NCBI GenBank assembly: GCA_021813425.1
Contig: JAKAKQ010000270.1
Location: 1-35,523 of the forward strand
Direction: 5' to 3'
Length of the DNA stretch: 35,523 nt
Source: Nitrospirota bacterium
GTDB taxonomy: Bacteria > Nitrospirota > Thermodesulfovibrionia > Thermodesulfovibrionales > UBA6898
Part shown: piece by piece, positions 1-8,264 of the stretch
Layout: every line of letters begins with the position of its first letter
Numbering within the stretch: position 1 is the first letter of the stretch
The notes under the pieces: generated by a model
Told to the model about the DNA's origin: nothing
The model's database searches: none
Seen by the model: the letters and a program-made list of their open reading frames with translations, nothing else
Position numbers and translations under genes: made by a program

Positions 1-2
1 CA

Positions 3-995
3 ATCAAGGCAGAGGTTGACCGAAATCGTAAGCCGGGTCGCTTTCTACTTACCGGATCTGCAAATGTAATGCTTCTGCCGAAGCTCTCCGAATCCCTGGC
101 CGGACGGATGGAGATACTGACCTTGTGGCCTTTATCACAGGGAGAAATAGAAGGGGTGAGGGAAGGCTTTATTGACGCAGTGTTTGGTGATAAGCTGCTT
201 TCTTCTTCAAAAGCCGCTGAAGACAGGACTCAGACTATAAAAAGAATATTGCTTGGCGGATATCCAGAAGTTATCGAGAGGGCAACTCTCTCGCGGAGAA
301 AGGCGTGGTTCGGCTCATATATAACCACTATCCTCCAGAGGGACGTGCGGGACCTTGCACATATCGAGGGACTTACCATTTTGCCAAGGGTATTATCTCT
401 TATAGCAGCCAGGGCTGCCTCTCTTCTTAATTTTTCAGAACTTTCAAGAAGCATCGGAATACCTCAAACTACCCTGAAGCGGTATATGAGCCTTCTTGAG
501 ACGACCTTTCTTTTGCAGCCTTTACCCGCGTGGTCAGGCAACCTTGGCAAGAGACTTGTAAAGGCCCCTAAGATCATGCTCGGCGACACAGGACTTGCAT
601 CAAATCTTATTGGTTTATATGAGGATGGTGTGGAAGCTCATCAGGGTGGCATCGGTGCGGTTCTTGAAAACTTTGTCACAATGGAGTTAAGGAAGCAGGA
701 GGCCTGGTCTCAAATTCAGCCTCAGGTTTTTCATTTCCGGACCCAGACCGGACAGGAAGTCGATATCGCACTTGAAAGCACCGCGGGGAAAGTCGTAGGT
801 ATCGAGACCAAGGCCGGAAAGACAGTGAATGCCCAGGACTTCAAGGGGCTTCAGGCTATGTCAGAATCACTGGGCCGGCGTTTTCACAGAGGCATAGTCC
901 TTTATACAGGCAGTGAATGCCTCCCCTTCGGCAAAAACATGCAAGCCTTGCCTGTCAGCGCGCTTTGGACCCTTGGCGCCTTGAAAAATACTTAA
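3..995 (+). CDS. ATP-binding protein of the AAA/DUF4143 type, 5' truncated by the window
   Basis: Frame is open from base 3 (IKAEVDRNRKPGRFLLTGSANVMLLPKLSESLAGR), upstream of the listed ORF start. C-terminus HFRTQTGQEVDIALESTAGKVVGIETKAG resembles the nuclease-like DUF4143 region. Confidence 0.85.
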   Translation: MKAEVDRNRKPGRFLLTGSANVMLLPKLSESLAGRMEILTLWPLSQGEIEGVREGFIDAVFGDKLLSSSKAAEDRTQTIKRILLGGYPEVIERATLSRRKAWFGSYITTILQRDVRDLAHIEGLTILPRVLSLIAARAASLLNFSELSRSIGIPQTTLKRYMSLLETTFLLQPLPAWSGNLGKRLVKAPKIMLGDTGLASNLIGLYEDGVEAHQGGIGAVLENFVTMELRKQEAWSQIQPQVFHFRTQTGQEVDIALESTAGKVVGIETKAGKTVNAQDFKGLQAMSESLGRRFHRGIVLYTGSECLPFGKNMQALPVSALWTLGALKNT

Positions 996-1131
996 TGCAA
1001 TGATCTTTGATGCAAAGATGAAGGTGCTGATTGATTGAAACTCCGGACCCCTTAGCACAATATCCTCTATTGATTCTATTTTCCTGCTGCGCTAAACTTC
1101 TTTTGTGGAGAGAATTAAAACATGAACATAA

Positions 1132-1734
1132 ATTGGTATCCTTCTCAAATGCAATAACTGGCAGGATTTCAAGGTTCAGTTACAATCATTAAATGAAAAT
1201 CAAAAAGGCAACTGTTTTGAATCTCTGACAAAATACTTCCTTCAGTTACACCCAGAATATGTCACTCTGCTCAAAAATGTATGGCTTTTACGGGATGTTC
1301 CGTATTCTATAAAGAAAAAGCTTAACCTGCCGGAACCTGATGAAGGCATAGACCTTATTGCAGAAACTAAGGACGGCGGGTTTTGGGCAATTCAGTGTAA
1401 ATACCGTGATGATGAAAATATATCACTTAACCGCAAAGAACTAAGCACCTTTACAGATCTCTCTTTTAATATATGCAGACATATTGAGTTCGGGCTAATC
1501 TGTACAAACACAGACCGTTTCAGCCGCAAGCTCTCCCTCTATGGCAACAGGGTAAGTTTCTGTAGCGGCGATGTTTGGCGTGCCCTTGATAGAGAATTCT
1601 TTAGCCGTTTCCATAAGCAGCTTGAAGGCAAAGCTGTTCCTCCGAAACCGCTAAAACCCCTTCCTCATCAAAAAAAGGCCATCCAAAATGCGTTTAGACA
1701 TTTTATAGAAGAGAAAAACTGTAGGGAAAGTTAA
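1132..1734 (+). pseudogene. Remnant of the N-terminal restriction-endonuclease-like domain of a large helicase/restriction protein (type ISP-like)
   Basis: Open frame without an in-frame ATG: NWQDFKVQLQSLNENQKGNCFESLTKYFLQLHPEYV...EPDEGIDLIAETKDGGFWAIQCKYR (PD-(D/E)XK-like D...QxK)...LPHQKKAIQNAFRHFIEEKNCRES*. It ends just where helicase motifs would start. Confidence 0.7.
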
Positions 1735-2048
1735 AAAGGGAAGGAAGAAAGCCTGATGATATTCCATATAAACCAGAAAGAACTTATAAGAATAAAGGGT
1801 GGATTAGCTTTAGCGATTGGCTTGGTTCTGCAAATGTTGCAAATCAATTCAAAAAGTTCCGTAAGTATACGGTAGCGCAGAAATTTGTTCATAACTTAAA
1901 ATTGAAAAATGTAGAACATTGGAGAAAATATTGTAAGAGTGAATTACTCGGAATAGGAATGAAACCAGCAGATATTCCTTCTGCACCGAACCAGACTTAC
2001 AAGAACAAGGGCTGGGTTTCGTGGAAGGATTGGTTAGGGACAGGTTAA
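1725..2048 (+). pseudogene. Fragment with integrase-associated W/Y/P repeat units
   Basis: Frame lacks a convincing start: KPDDIPYKPERTYKNKGWISFSDWLGSAN...HWRKYCKSELLGIGMKPADIPSAPNQTYKNKGWVSWKDWLGTG*. Two copies of the P-x-D-I-P-x-x-P-x-x-x-Y-K-N-K-G-W...DWLG unit. Confidence 0.6.
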
Positions 2049-2225
2049 AAATCAATGATGAGAGAAAAGTGCGCCATGACTAATAGACATATGAACCAAC
2101 TCATCCTTTGGTGGCAGGTCTTTAATTTTGCTATTGCCATTTCTCATTTCTTGCCATATTTTCGCTCAAGCTAAATTTTCATTATGATATAATGTCTTAC
2201 CATAGGCTAAAAATCAAAAAAGATA

Positions 2226-2531
2226 ATGATAATAACTGATATTTTTAACAACTCAATTGAACTTACTGATGAGAGATGGGCGCACATTATCAGGGAACAT
2301 CCTGAAGTCGAGTTTTACAAAGAGAAAATACAGGAAGTTTTGTCGTTGCCTGACTATGTAAAGAAAAGCAAGAGAGATGCTGAGGTTTTGCTTTACTATA
2401 AACATTACGGTGATATTTTTGACGGAAAATATTTGCTTGTGGTAGCAAAGAAGGGATTGCGTTCATTTGTTCTTACCTGCTATATTACTGATATAATAAA
2501 GATAGGAGAGACCTTATGGGAAAAGAAATAA
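2226..2531 (+). CDS. PBECR2-like (barnase/EndoU/ColicinE5/RelE-like) nuclease-fold protein, putative toxin
   Basis: 101 aa; IELTDERWAHIIREHPEV...PDYVKKSKRDAEVLLYYKHYG...FVLTCYITDIIKIGETLW pattern. Overlaps the downstream gene. Confidence 0.65.
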   Translation: MIITDIFNNSIELTDERWAHIIREHPEVEFYKEKIQEVLSLPDYVKKSKRDAEVLLYYKHYGDIFDGKYLLVVAKKGLRSFVLTCYITDIIKIGETLWEKK

Positions 2532-2746
2532 AGATGGCTTATGACGACGAGGGTGACATTCTTGACATTTCGATAGGTGATCCTGAAAAAGCTATTTCTA
2601 AAGAAGTAGAAGATGACTTCTTTCTGAGGGTTAATCCTGACAGCGGTGAAGTGGTTGGATTTTCAGTTTTAAATTTCAGGAAATGGTTTAGGGATGCAAA
2701 AGACATCAAAACTCTTCCTATCAAAGCTGAACTGGCTGTTTCCTAA
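2516..2746 (+). CDS. DUF2283-family protein, putative antitoxin
   Basis: MAYDDEGDILDISIGDPEKA...DFFLRVNPDSGEVVGFSVLNFRKW is DUF2283-like; start overlaps the upstream gene by 16 nt. Confidence 0.75.
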   Translation: MGKEIKMAYDDEGDILDISIGDPEKAISKEVEDDFFLRVNPDSGEVVGFSVLNFRKWFRDAKDIKTLPIKAELAVS

Positions 2747-2895
2747 CCTCATTATCTTTTCCCTTCACCCGCCTCAATTTCTCTGCCTGCTTCAAAAAAC
2801 TTCCAATCCCTCTCCCACAGTTTAAGAGCAGAAGCACCATAACTCTATTGCCAAAAGTTCCAATGTCAGTAGTGAAAAAGCGGGTCAGTTTATTT

Positions 2896-3246
2896 TTATG
2901 ATTGAGCTGAAACAATCGCCTTCAATTTTTTCTTTAACTCAGGCAGGTCTTCCCTAACCACATCCCAGACAGTTTCAAAATCCACAGTATCATACGCATG
3001 AATGATACGATTTCTCATTCCAATTATCTTTCGCCATTCTATTTCCTTATGTCTTTCTCTGAAAGAGGCCGTAAGTTTTGATGATGCCTCGCCTATTATC
3101 TCCAAATTTCTGACAACTGCATCCATCAGTAATTCATTCTTCATGAAATCTTCTCTTTCAATGCCTTTGCAGAATTTGTTTATTTTCTTTATTGCCGATA
3201 GTATATCATCAACATAAACCAGATTATCTTTCCTGATTTTTTTCAC
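2896..3246 (-). CDS. hepT: HepT-like ribonuclease toxin (DUF86)
   Basis: RNRIIHAYDTVDFETVWDVVREDLPEL contains the RX4HXY motif (R-NRII-H-A-Y). 4-nt overlap with the nucleotidyltransferase gene. Confidence 0.88.
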   Translation of the reverse strand: MKKIRKDNLVYVDDILSAIKKINKFCKGIEREDFMKNELLMDAVVRNLEIIGEASSKLTASFRERHKEIEWRKIIGMRNRIIHAYDTVDFETVWDVVREDLPELKKKLKAIVSAQS

Positions 3247-3521
3247 AATATTGCAGTGAGGTCTTTTTCGATATATGGTTTAAGTCGTGGTTTAATTGAA
3301 CGGTATATTACAACATCTACGTTTTTACCGGTTTCATCTTCCAGTTCCTGCTCGACGCCAACCAAATCAAGCAGTGAAAATTTCCCCTTCGGAGGCTCAA
3401 TAGCTATATCTATATCGCGGTATCTTTCTTTTCTTGCAAAGCTGCCGAATAGATAAGCTTCCCTTATCCCATGCTCGCTTAATACTTCTTTTATTGTTCT
3501 AATAATCTGCTCGCGCTTCAT
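3243..3521 (-). CDS. mntA: MntA-like minimal nucleotidyltransferase antitoxin
   Basis: AYLFGSFARKERYRDIDIAIEPP is the GSFARG...DxD nucleotidyltransferase motif. Confidence 0.88.
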   Translation of the reverse strand: MKREQIIRTIKEVLSEHGIREAYLFGSFARKERYRDIDIAIEPPKGKFSLLDLVGVEQELEDETGKNVDVVIYRSIKPRLKPYIEKDLTAIL

Positions 3522-3646
3522 AGTCTGCCCTATCCTTATACACCTAAAATTATCATAAAAAAACTTAATTTAGCAAGAAATTATCTGAGGGCATTACCTC
3601 AAGGACCGCCTTCCATCCTCTCCCTTTTTCCATATCCCCAACAATC

Positions 3647-4738
3647 TTAATATTCCCTGTACTTCATCGCCTCAAGCACACGTTCCTTGGCAATTTCTAC
3701 AGCGGCCTGTCTGGGGAGAATATTTTCGTTTTTCGACTTCTCAAGTATCAGTTTTGTATTTGTCTTTATCCTTGTCGATATGGCATCAAAGGCCTCTTTT
3801 TCTATCTTCTTTGCATATTCCATCGCCGCCATAATAACGCCGCCTGCGTTTGCTATGAAATCAGGGATCGAAAGGATTCCCTTGCTATGCAATATTTCTT
3901 CCGCATCCTGTGTCGCCGGGATATTTGCCCCCTGGAGTATCAATCCTGCTTTTATTAAATGGACATTATCCTTGTTAATGACATCAGGGGTTGCTGCAGG
4001 GATCAGTATGTTGCAGTCAGATGAAAAAACATCTTCAACTTTTTGTCTTGCACCGTCCTTATAATTTATCACGCTGCCGGTGGCGGACTTCGCCTCAATA
4101 AGTGATTTAATATCGATTCCATCCGCATTATAAATTGTACCTCCTGTATCACTTGCAGCAACTATCACAGCGCCTTTTTCTGACAGAAACCTTGCTGCTG
4201 CCTTTCCGACGCTTCCGAACCCCTGAATTGCTACCTTCGCACCTTTTAGTGTGATCCCTGCAAAAGGACATGCTACTTCAGCGCATTCAGCCAGGCCGAA
4301 CCCTGTTGCACCGACCTTATCGAGCGGTAGACCGCCTATTTCCTGAGGTAGGCCGACTGCCCTTCCTATTTCATCATGAATCCATGCCATGCATGCTTCA
4401 TCGCTTCCCATATCAGGTCCTGGTATATATTCATTCAATCCCCTGATCTGTCCGGCAAATATCCTGAAATGCCGTTCTTTGTTCCGGTCTGTTGGATCGG
4501 CTATTATCCCGGCCTTGCCGCCGCCGTGCGGAATGCCTGCAATAGAGTTTTTCATGGTCATTGTCCTTGCAAGCCGCATCACTTCTTCAACAGTTACTGA
4601 CAGCGAGACCCTCACGCCTCCAATGGATGGACCGAGGGCGGTATTGTCGACAACCACAAATGCCTTGAGACCTGTCTTCTGGGAATAAAGATACATGACT
4701 TTTTGAGGTCCGAGTTCATCAAATCTTATCTCACACAT
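3647..4738 (-). CDS. Glu/Leu/Phe/Val dehydrogenase
   Basis: MCEIRFDELGPQKVMYLYSQKTGLKAFVVVDNTALGPSIGGVR...GIPHGGGKAGI...VAIQGFGSVGKAAARFL. Start set at MCEIR because the ORF-track extension reads into a repeat. Confidence 0.9.
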   Translation of the reverse strand: MCEIRFDELGPQKVMYLYSQKTGLKAFVVVDNTALGPSIGGVRVSLSVTVEEVMRLARTMTMKNSIAGIPHGGGKAGIIADPTDRNKERHFRIFAGQIRGLNEYIPGPDMGSDEACMAWIHDEIGRAVGLPQEIGGLPLDKVGATGFGLAECAEVACPFAGITLKGAKVAIQGFGSVGKAAARFLSEKGAVIVAASDTGGTIYNADGIDIKSLIEAKSATGSVINYKDGARQKVEDVFSSDCNILIPAATPDVINKDNVHLIKAGLILQGANIPATQDAEEILHSKGILSIPDFIANAGGVIMAAMEYAKKIEKEAFDAISTRIKTNTKLILEKSKNENILPRQAAVEIAKERVLEAMKYREY

Positions 4739-4774
4739 AATAAATACCCCGTTTTTGAAATTTAAAAAAATGAA

Positions 4775-4912
4775 ACTAATGTGCTGTCTGTAACACTTCT
4801 CTACACTGTCATTGCGAGGAATGAAGTGACGAAGCAATCTAAAGACGAGATTCTTCGCTTCGCTCGGAATGACAGAATGAGTAAGGTTATTTTAAGACAG
4901 CACACTAATAGT
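4775..4912. repeat. Nested inverted-repeat element upstream of the Glu/Leu dehydrogenase gene
   Basis: Outer imperfect inverted repeat TAATGTGCTGTCT (4777-4789) / AGACAGCACACTAATA (4895-4910). Inner hairpin-like core gtcattgcgagg...ctcggaatgac. Confidence 0.6.
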
Positions 4913-4943
4913 ATTCCGGCTTTAACAAACTTGCATACCGTTG

Positions 4944-5234
4944 TTACTTCTTCCCGAATATGCTGCATATTGACCGTCCCAATTCCTTGTCAACAATAAA
5001 GGCGCTGTCAAGGTGCAATTCAACTATAATGTCTATTTTATCAATCAGATTTCCCATGTTCTTCATACATCCAACTATCTGGATGATCCGGATATTTCCC
5101 ATATCAAACAGTCTGCTTATCTGTTCCATGTGTGCATTGCTTCGGCCGTATATTTCATCGATTATAAGTATAATATCATCCTTTGTGATCAGCAGTTCAT
5201 TCAGATCCTCAACTATCCTGATATCTTTTTTCAA
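4944..5234 (-). CDS. C-terminal part of a split P-loop NTPase-like protein (Walker B-like)
   Basis: DDIILIIDEIYGRSNAHMEQISRLFD. In the same frame as the upstream ORF, separated by TAG TAG. Start would be TTG. Confidence 0.45.
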   Translation of the reverse strand: MKKDIRIVEDLNELLITKDDIILIIDEIYGRSNAHMEQISRLFDMGNIRIIQIVGCMKNMGNLIDKIDIIVELHLDSAFIVDKELGRSICSIFGKK

Positions 5235-5261
5235 TGACAGAATATATTTGAGATATTTCTA

Positions 5262-5483
5262 CTAGCTGCCTGGCCGCAGTTTCCCTTCATAATCAAGAGG
5301 GTTCCCTGAATAGCAAACGTTGGTGTTGTCTTTGACCGCCATGACAGTGTTTGTTATTTTCCCGACCCCCTCGATGCCGCAGATGAGCACATTTTTGCAG
5401 CAGTCAATAGCCTTCCTTATATTCTCAGCATTATCTTTTGTGAAGATAATGTTTACGCAACCTTCTTTAGAATTGTTTTTCAT
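5262..5483 (-). CDS. N-terminal part of a split P-loop NTPase-like protein (Walker A)
   Basis: NVLICGIEGVGKITNTVMAVKDNTNVCYSGNPLDYEGKLRPGS*; GxxGxGKx(T) motif. Confidence 0.5.
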   Translation of the reverse strand: MKNNSKEGCVNIIFTKDNAENIRKAIDCCKNVLICGIEGVGKITNTVMAVKDNTNVCYSGNPLDYEGKLRPGS

Positions 5484-5556
5484 AGTGAAATTTTCAAATA
5501 CATTGTACCATATCCTCTTAAAAACGGACTTTCAGAAATATCCTTGTCTAATACAC

Positions 5557-5741
5557 TTAATTCATAAATTTTACTGAATGCCGAAAGGATATAGTATTTG
5601 AGCGGTTTTATTTGGCCGATATTCAGACAGTATATATTTTGATAAATAAAGAGGGCAAATTCCTCGGAGGTCGAAGACCGAGAATGAGCGAGGATACTAT
5701 GTCCTTTCGTTATTATCATAGTTTATGAATTATCCGGGCTA
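5557..5741. repeat. MITE-like palindromic element, copy 1
   Basis: Stem CGAAAGGATATAGTAT (5582-5597) / ATACTATGTCCTTTCG (5694-5709). Interior and outer GTTTATGAATTATCCGGGCT (5721-5740) match, inverted, the element at 14057-14246. Confidence 0.75.
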
Positions 5742-7358
5742 ATCCCTCATCAGCCTGAATACAGACAACAAGCCCAAAATTACTGCAGCAGCGGCTGCAA
5801 CAAGTGCAAGCGTTTTATTCCCGATCAATATAAAAAAGAGTGAAGACGCAGCGGTTGTCACAGTCAGGATCACGAGCATCATGACATTTGTCATGGACTT
5901 GAACTGGCCTGTGATCTTCTGCATCTCTGATTTTGAAAGCCTGAAAGACAGTTCACCCCTGTTTGCCTTTGAGAGAAATTCATTTATTTGTAAAGGCAAA
6001 CCCCATAGACTCCCTATTTTATCTCTCAGGTCCGTAAAAATCTGCTCTCTCTGCTCCCTGTGGCTTCCCCTGAGGAACTCTTTTATATAGGGCTTTCCGA
6101 TTTCGATGATATTTATTTCGGGGTTAAGATTGAAAGCGATCCCGTTCAGTATCCCTATAGTCCTTCCAAGGAGTATGAAGTTGTTTGGTATCTGTATGTA
6201 TTTAATAATGCTGATGATATTCTCTATCTCTTCGGAGATGTCATCAACAGAAAGGGCCTTAAGTTCCGCCGGGGTGATATCCCTGTATTTGTCTATCAGG
6301 GATTGTGCAACATTGGTTAATGCACCATAATCAGCTCCCTCTATAATAAAACCCATTTTTTCCATCGATTCTATTATCCTAGATGTATTCCTTTCAACCA
6401 GGGAATTGGCAAACCTTCGCAGTTCTCTTTTTATAGTGTCAGGTATGGCCTGCACCATGCCGAAGTCGACAAATACCAGCTTCGGACCTTCCATCACAAA
6501 TATATTCCCCGGGTGTGGGTCGCCGTGGAAGAAGCCGTGGATAAAGATCATCTTTGAATATGCCTCTGCAACGAGATTTACGGTCTCCTTGCAGTTAATG
6601 CCCGCTGCCTTAACAGCAACACAGTCTGTTATCTTGATGCCTCCGACGAATTCAAGTGTTAAAACCTTCGGTCTTGTGTAATCCCATTTTACAAGTGGTA
6701 TTATTATCCTTTCATCTTCCCTGAAATTCTCCCCGAACCTTTCGGCATTTTTACCCTCCTGAATATAATCAAGCTCAGTCCTGATTATCTTCGAAAACTC
6801 TTCATGGAGTATCTTGAGGTTTATATTCCCATGCCTGCCCCGCATTATCTTTACAAGTACATAGAACATCTTTATGTCGGTCTCTATGATCTTCTCTATA
6901 TCAGGGTACTGGATTTTAACGGCGACTTCCTGGCCATTTTTAAGGACTGCCTTGTGGACCTGCCCGAGTGATGCGGCTGCAACCGGCTCTTCATCAAATT
7001 TCGAAAAAATATCTTCAGGGGCTGAACCAAATGCATCGATAAGCTGTCTTTTTATCTCAGGGTAATCATGGGGCGGGACCTGATCCTGAAGTTGAGAGAG
7101 CTCGGATATATATTCATCCGGAAGAAAATCTATCCTCGAACTCAGAAACTGCCCGACCTTGATCATAACGCCTTTCATCTCAATGGCCTTTTTCCTTATA
7201 AGAGAGGCGTTTCTTTTATGGAGCTTTTTAAGGTAGGCAGATTGTGTCCCGGAAGACATAAAGATCATAAATATCTTTGCAGCTTTATAGGAAAGCAATA
7301 TCCTTAGCGCTACAAAGAGCCCTTTTAAAAATCTTCTCCGATAATATATTTTTGTCAT
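5739..7358 (-). CDS. ABC1/UbiB/AarF family kinase-like protein
   Basis: KGVMIKVGQFLSSRIDFLPDEYISELSQLQDQVPP...EPVAAASLGQVHKA...HGFFHGDPHPGNIFVM...VFVDFGM; two C-terminal TM segments. Confidence 0.93.
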   Translation of the reverse strand: MTKIYYRRRFLKGLFVALRILLSYKAAKIFMIFMSSGTQSAYLKKLHKRNASLIRKKAIEMKGVMIKVGQFLSSRIDFLPDEYISELSQLQDQVPPHDYPEIKRQLIDAFGSAPEDIFSKFDEEPVAAASLGQVHKAVLKNGQEVAVKIQYPDIEKIIETDIKMFYVLVKIMRGRHGNINLKILHEEFSKIIRTELDYIQEGKNAERFGENFREDERIIIPLVKWDYTRPKVLTLEFVGGIKITDCVAVKAAGINCKETVNLVAEAYSKMIFIHGFFHGDPHPGNIFVMEGPKLVFVDFGMVQAIPDTIKRELRRFANSLVERNTSRIIESMEKMGFIIEGADYGALTNVAQSLIDKYRDITPAELKALSVDDISEEIENIISIIKYIQIPNNFILLGRTIGILNGIAFNLNPEINIIEIGKPYIKEFLRGSHREQREQIFTDLRDKIGSLWGLPLQINEFLSKANRGELSFRLSKSEMQKITGQFKSMTNVMMLVILTVTTAASSLFFILIGNKTLALVAAAAAVILGLLSVFRLMRD

Positions 7359-7395
7359 AGGCCAAATATCCTATATCTGTCAGTTATGCCAAAGA

Positions 7396-8166
7396 TCAGC
7401 CCTTACCCTTCATCTTCTTCTCTATCTGCCGGCATATACCGTACAGCATCTGTAATTCCCATTCGGTAAGTCCTGCCCTGCCGATAAAATGCCTCAGGTT
7501 ATTAATGATCTTTTTCTTGAGGTTCCTGTCGCCCATCGGGATATACTCAAGCAGTTCCAGAATGCCTGAAATCCTTTCGTATAAGGGCGATATATCTCCA
7601 TGATCCAGTAAAGACCGGCGTTTGAGGACTGGAGGTCCTTCACCTTTATCTTCGTCACCCGCAATTTCCGGATAGAAGCCTGATTTCGAGAGCTCGTAGG
7701 CAATAATCAGGACCGCCTGGGAAAGGTTCAGGGAAGGCTGGATCTTGCTGCTGGGGATCGTCAGCATGAAACCGCACTCCTCCACTTCGTCATTAAAAAG
7801 CCCCCTTGCCTCTCTTCCAAAAAGGATCGCTGTTTTATTATTTCCGGCTATATCAAAAATCCTCCTGGCGCCACGTTCCACCGGAAAAATCATGCCGCGC
7901 CTTTTGCCCATCCTCCTCGTTGTTCCGACAACTATTGCTTTGTCTTTTATTGCATCCTGAACCGTAGTAAATATCTCCGCAGAATCTAAAACATCGTGGG
8001 CATTACGGGCAAACCATCTCCCCTCACCGGTCATCGAAGGAGGAGGTTTTACAAGGCAAAGGTTCCTGAAGCCCATATTTTTTATCGCCCTTGCCGAGGC
8101 GCCGATATTGCCTGGCTCCTTCGGCTCCACAAGGACAAAATATATATTATCCTTCCAGTCTTTCAT
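7396..8166 (-). CDS. TrmH/SpoU-class RNA 2'-O-methyltransferase, TrmJ-like
   Basis: VLVEPKEPGNIGASARAIKNMGFRNLCLVKP...AILFGREARGLFNDEVEECGFMLTIPSSKIQPSLNLSQAVLIIAYEL. Confidence 0.9.
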   Translation of the reverse strand: MKDWKDNIYFVLVEPKEPGNIGASARAIKNMGFRNLCLVKPPPSMTGEGRWFARNAHDVLDSAEIFTTVQDAIKDKAIVVGTTRRMGKRRGMIFPVERGARRIFDIAGNNKTAILFGREARGLFNDEVEECGFMLTIPSSKIQPSLNLSQAVLIIAYELSKSGFYPEIAGDEDKGEGPPVLKRRSLLDHGDISPLYERISGILELLEYIPMGDRNLKKKIINNLRHFIGRAGLTEWELQMLYGICRQIEKKMKGKG

Positions 8167-8264
8167 GCCATAGTTTATCAGGTATCAAAGGCTTTTTGCA
8201 GTTTAAACATTGATGCTTTACAAACAAAGCTCTTTTTCTTATTATTGTTAAAAGGACAAAACAG

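Noticed and set aside
2721-2915. 64-aa minus-strand ORF between the two TA pairs
   Set aside because: No recognisable motif or SD; likely non-coding or debris.
4739-4837. N-terminal extension of the dehydrogenase ORF (MLRHFIPRNDSVEKCYRQHISF...)
   Set aside because: It is translation of the nested repeat element; homology begins at MCEIRFDEL.
5256-5264. Pyrrolysine or amber recoding at TAG TAG
   Set aside because: Two consecutive TAGs, no flanking evidence, and TAG also serves as an ordinary stop in this window (for example at 5739 and 16617).
5480-5719. 79-aa minus-strand ORF
   Set aside because: Almost entirely inside the MITE-like element, with no recognisable domain.
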